The position numbers and the translations under genes were made by a program. The notes below the pieces were generated by a model. The model saw only the letters and a program-made list of their open reading frames with translations. It ran no database searches and had not been told where the DNA came from. A stretch of 64,000 nt of DNA from NCBI GenBank assembly GCA_014871385.1, contig CM026425.1, positions 13,707,668-13,771,667 of the forward strand. Direction: 5' to 3'. The DNA is from Ceratodon purpureus (lineage: Eukaryota; Streptophyta; Bryopsida; Pseudoditrichales; Ditrichaceae). Below are positions 60,186 to 64,000 of the stretch, piece by piece. The first letter of the stretch is position 1, and each line of letters opens with the position of its first letter.

Positions 60186-60589
60186 TTATTTCAAAGCACA
60201 ACAAACTTGACTGGAAGGAGCAAGCATTGAGCATCGTCTAGATATGCATTGATAAGGTAAAGAATCAGGTGTGTATTCATAAGTGTAGATAAGCTTTAAG
60301 GAATGTTGGCAACTTTCTATAATGATTCACAACTTTTGTTTAGATTAGCCACCTTATTTTTCATAGAGTTACGCTTAACAACTAAATGACTTGTATGCGG
60401 AGTTTTTTTATGATTATATCAATTCCATGATACTACCTTCTTTTAAAGAAGATGACTTAAACCAAAAAGATGCAAGTACTATGATGTCAAGACGGTGTGA
60501 ACCTCTTTATCCAACATCATAAAACAACCAGGACACAACCGTGAGCCTGTCATTGCAAGTTCGAGCTTGCTGACAAAAATTCTCCGCAC

Positions 60590-61115
60590 ATAATTGTTCA
60601 TTACATCATGCATACAATGCACGAACAAAACAAAAATTCCGTGTTGAAGGTGCTTGTGAAAAGATCAAAAACTTACAAGATGATGGTTTGGTTTTTTGAA
60701 TCATATTTTCCTCCAAAGGTTTCATCTAACGCTCAAAGAGACTGGTTTCAAGAAATTCTATACCTTTATTTACAAATAAATGGTGTACATGTAGAATGAA
60801 AGGATTGGGTTAATTGGTTGTGAACGCAAAGGTGGCAATAGATCAGGCTCTTTCAAAGAAAGTTGTGGGCATTATCATGGAGATTGTTGATATGAAAATA
60901 TATGAGACGGAGTTCGAGACATTTATGCTTGAAGTTGATGTTGTTTATTACATGAAGAAGGCGTCACTATAAATTTGAGGAGGTTTTTATGCACTATTTA
61001 TATTGAATGCGAAGGAATGTTGATGAAGGAGAAGGAAAGGGAGGGCACTACTTGCATGCTAACAACAAGTAGAAATTGGTGAAAACGTCCACAATGAGTT
61101 AATAATTTGGTATAA
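60590..61115 (+). pseudogene. cullin (CUL1-like) pseudogene fragment
   Basis: Readable pieces follow the order of plant cullin-1: VLKVLVKRSKTYKMMVWFFE (family: ELVKRW.NHK.MVRWL..FF), then WFQEILYLYLQINGVHVE, then after a stop and frame change VAIDQALSKKVVGIIMEIVD (family: IDRALLKNV..I.VEIG), YETEFETFMLEVDVVYYMKK and finally ECLMKEKER with HYLHANNK in another frame. Cullins are scaffolds of SCF ubiquitin ligases. Several stops and frameshifts make this a dead fragment of about 160 codons. No introns are evident, so it may derive from one exon or a processed transcript. Confidence 0.65.
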
Positions 61116-61129
61116 AAAACAATTATTGG

Positions 61130-61235
61130 CGAAAAGATTAGAAAGTTTGTTGTGATATAAAGAAGAGTCTGACTTCAATGTTATGTATAAGCTTTATGAT
61201 CCTAGTACGGTTATGTTTTTCTTCAAGAATAATCC
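61130..61235 (+). pseudogene. DIM1-like fragment in the cullin chimera
   Basis: 'gaaaagattagaaagtttgttgtgata' codes EKIRKFVVI, followed after a short deletion by DFNVMYKLYDPSTVMFFFKN. This matches the middle of the DIM1 family; it keeps the ancestral PSTVMFFF where other local copies have PCTVMFFF. It is joined directly to the unknown segment downstream. Confidence 0.75.
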
Positions 61236-61615
61236 AAAACTCAAGCCCTTAAGGATAGACAGCAATGCAAGTTCTGTCTCTAAGTTGACATGGACTGATT
61301 TAGACAAGAAGGATCTTGTGTTTCCAAACGATTTTTGTCCAACAAATCGACTATGTGCATTTCATGCGTCACTTGCTATATATTTAGCTATTGAGAATGC
61401 TGGATGTCTAAATATGGTGCTCCAAGTATTCCAGAGGATGCTTTTGGCTCTCTTAATTATGATAAGGAGCTGATGAAGGCTTTTCTTGACGATCAGAGGA
61501 AGTTGCTCACTTTTGAACCAAGACATTTAAGTTTGGATTTTTCATCTTCTCTACCATCGTCAGAGGTATGTGGTTTTACCTCCTTTATCCCTGTTTTGTT
61601 GGTGATGGTATGATT
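61236..61615 (+). other. captured coding-like segment of unknown origin
   Basis: After the DIM1 fragment the frame continues PKLKPLRIDSNASSVSKLTW and CPTNRLCAFHASLAIYLAIE, then with a frame change YGAPSIPEDAFGSLNYDKEL and LTFEPRHLSLDFSSSLPSSE, ending at a GTATGT donor-like site. The sequence has the look of a real exon, but I do not recognise the protein. It may be a piece of a host gene carried in the same rearranged unit. Confidence 0.4.
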
Positions 61616-61939
61616 TTTTAGTGTTGGTGGATTGGCTATTAAGACGTCTTGGTTTTTGAAGCGTCAAAGAAAGCGTCAGGTCTGGTTGCTTCGTAGGGGA
61701 AATACAGTACATTACTCTACAATACAGTCCGGATTGTGGTGCTGTTTGAGCAGAAAATTCAGGAGTTAATTTGGTGGTGACAGCTTAGGAGCACCGAATG
61801 TTGTTTGAAAATGACACTTCCTATAAGAGCATACTTTTACGAATTTTCTTTCATTGATACATAATTGAAGTGCATTTACTTGACCCTTTAATAATTTCCA
61901 TCTCCTTTCCATCTCCTGGTGGATCCGTCGCATATGGTG

Positions 61940-62000
61940 TTTACATATAATGGCTGATTTGGGAAAATGCAACAATAATAAAATCGATTGGTCGATAAAA
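61940..62000 (+). pseudogene. DIM1-like mini-fragment joined to repeat copy C
   Basis: 'tacatataatggctgatttgggaaaatgcaacaataataaaatcgattgg' codes HIMADLGKCNNNKIDW, the same DIM1 segment that ends the 38.2-kb pseudogene, and it breaks off at the same codon into 'aaaacaaatttgacaaagaca'. Confidence 0.75.
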
Positions 62001-62019
62001 CAAATTTGACAAAGACACT

Positions 62020-62460
62020 ACATGATTAAGTTTTATTGAAATTGGATTTAAATATCATTTAGAATCCGCAAGAAAAATAAAACAAATTCAATTCATTCTT
62101 TGTTTGGAAGAAAATATTTATTCAAAAATAGAAAAAAATAAAAATTAGCGATGTTCATTTTATTTTGTTAGTATAATGTAAACGGATTTTATTTTTTATA
62201 TATTTTTTAAACATAAGAATATTACATTTCTATGGTAGAACATATCATAATTTCATGACTTTCTATAAAATAGTTTATGAACAACAATTCAAAATTATTC
62301 TATAAAGGTTGGAATACCTTATAAAATTCTCTAGTTGTAAATCAACACCAGATTGATATTTTGACCCAATAATAAACTCTATTATAATCCAATATATGAA
62401 GCCGGCATATTAAAATTAAATCAACAACTTGATATTTTATTGATTTATTTGTAATGTCAT
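62020..62460. repeat. DIM1-linked dispersed repeat, copy C
   Basis: Same order of segments as 38,262-38,700, with roughly 85-90% identity by eye: 'gattaagttttattgaaattgg', 'gtttggaagaaaatatttattcaaaaat', 'aacatatcataatttcatgactttc', 'caacaattcaaaattattctataaaggttgg' and 'aatccaatatatgaag'. Confidence 0.8.
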
Positions 62461-62464
62461 ATCT

Positions 62465-64000
62465 TGCAAAAAAAAACACCAACTACAAAATGAAAACTAT
62501 TTACGTACATGAAGAAATATAGAATCTATTTCCACATGCGCAACGTTTCTTCCGATTCAAAGAAGAAACAAGAGTCTTAATGTCAAATTCAAATCTTCAA
62601 AATGAAATTTAAAAGCAAAGATCTAGATCTATAATAAAATATGTAAGGATGCAAAATTCAAGATTTAAAACACAACTCTTCCAATGTGCTTGGTGTGCTT
62701 GGTGAACTTAATGGAATAGTTGGTGCACTTAATTGTTGTACAGACATTTCTACAAGGTTTGAATTCCCCAACGATACAATGGACTCAATGTTTTTACTTT
62801 TTATTGTATTTTCAAAAAATTAAGTGTTTGAAGTTGACAAAAGTATACTCAAAATTGTTGAAGTTATTACATGAGAGAATAAAGTGTCTTTAAATTATGG
62901 ATTTCATTATTTAATTTTAACACAAGTACTGACTTTAGGATCCTAATCATCTTTCAACCCCTAAAGTTCTAAGAGGCCCAAAATGGCCATTTGCGATTCT
63001 AGTCAGGCCACTGTGGGTGCGTTCTAATTTAGATTTTGGAGACTTTTTTGGGTGGTAGATGCAGATGATAGCTTTCCATAGAGCCAAAAAAATCAACATT
63101 TGGACTCATGGTTCATGAGTTAGAGCGTTTTAAAGATTTCAGCCAAACTTCGGGCAAGCTCTCATAGCAGGGCCACACCGGGCTCCAGCAGCCCCAGCCA
63201 GCAAGAAACATCAGCCCTAGGTTTCCTGCAGGTTTTGAGGGGTCACTTTCCGACCATGTAGCCTTGTTGTGGTGGCTGGGGGAGGGGGTGGGGCTTGCTT
63301 CCAACACTCCAGCCACTATGTCCGGCTGGTGCTTGGGGGCAGGCTCCTTGTTTGTCGCAGGACTGCCCAACGACGCAGCTTCCAGGCTCTTCACCTTAAA
63401 CGAAAATGGTGTTTCATGAGAATTAGTTTAACTGGATTGCTTTAATAAAATTATCTAGTTCTGAAGCTTTGCTATGAATTAGGAGTTATTTTATCTTGAG
63501 CTTCCGAGGGCAGAGACTGTTGTATGGTGACTAAGGTTTTAAATGGGACAGAGATATGGAGATCTTCCTATGTGCAATCTTAAAATCTTTGTTTTATTTT
63601 CAATCCCAAGCATGAATCCATTTGCTGTAAACAAAAACAAGTGGCTCATTGTTGAAATACAGTGAAGGCTGCCAGAAATTCCTATGAAATGATTTTGAAC
63701 ATGCATATGTCAACCTTTTTAATGCAATGTCACTTTATTTCAAACGTGAAGTATATCATGTACAAAATAAATTCAATTACATCCGTAACGATTGCAACAA
63801 CAAATAATAGCCTCTAGGTTTTTCAAAATATCAAAACTACATATTCAAATTTTATTTTATTTTCAAGTCCTCATTCCTTTTTCCTCATTTGCTCTTTTAG
63901 TTCCATCATTTGCTTTTGAAATTCTTCACGTCTTGTTTCCATCATCATTTGAAGATCTTGTCTTTGTCGAAGCATTCTTTCCCCAGATTCAATATTCATC
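62465..64000. other. spacer with a solo TTAA-family end and a GC-rich block
   Basis: At 62,957 CCCCTAAAGTTCTAAG matches the reversed right end of the 858/850-bp elements, so a minus-oriented or divergent member may start here; its other end was not found. A GC-rich block at 63,130-63,395 contains a 93-codon minus frame with no recognised motif. The rest is AT-rich. Confidence 0.4.

Overview
The window is nuclear DNA of a land plant. The evidence is a 13-exon gene with the domain order of the plant chromatin protein MBD9, a plant-type HMGB gene, a DIM1/YLS8-type U5 snRNP gene family, a relative of the plant-specific WD40-like protein At4g14310, a telo-box next to a gene start, GT-AG introns of about 80-330 bp, and very AT-rich spacers. 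Piggybac-like and Tc1-like transposons, which are rare in flowering plants, together with long GA/GT-rich 5' leaders, make a non-seed plant (perhaps a bryophyte) my best guess. That guess is inference only.

Layout. 1-12.4 kb is repeat DNA: a degenerate minisatellite (0.7-1.3 kb), TTAA-flanked elements with CCCCTAA-type ends (2.6-3.5, 4.0-4.75, 8.0-9.7 kb), a ~405-bp tandem array (5.1-6.5 kb), a ~110-130-bp array (9.7-10.9 kb) and LINE-like 3' ends. 12.5-23.6 kb holds the MBD9-like gene (+), rebuilt here as 13 exons in one 2,534-codon frame. 23.6-28 kb is spacer with a compound palindrome at 25.8 kb. An intact DIM1-like ORF lies at 28.2 kb. 29.5-32.4 kb (-) holds a small unidentified gene followed at once by WD40-like exons related to At4g14310. 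Two more TTAA elements follow at 33.4 and 34.0 kb.

37-39 kb is a cluster of broken DIM1 copies. 40.0-41.4 kb is a dead piggyBac transposase (-), followed by a complete but dead Tc1-like element (41,759-43,567) with terminal repeats and a TA duplication. 47.7-49.7 kb is an EF-hand pseudogene with its exon structure still readable. 52.5-53.7 kb is a LINE relic (-). 55.4-56.6 kb is an intact six-exon HMGB gene (-) with a GC-rich leader and promoter up to 58.1 kb. 60.6-62.5 kb is a chimera of cullin and DIM1 fragments, an unknown coding piece and a shared repeat.

Functional themes. Two well-preserved genes act in chromatin (MBD9-like reader, HMGB architectural protein). DIM1-like sequences belong to the spliceosome family but occur here mostly as amplified debris. 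No operon, CRISPR or prokaryotic feature is present. The most notable accessory signal is a family of TTAA-bounded non-autonomous elements in the same window as a piggyBac transposase relic, plus repeated duplication and shuffling of DIM1 and other host-gene pieces. Exon borders were read by eye from frame and GT-AG rules. Family calls rest on remembered motifs, not on searches.
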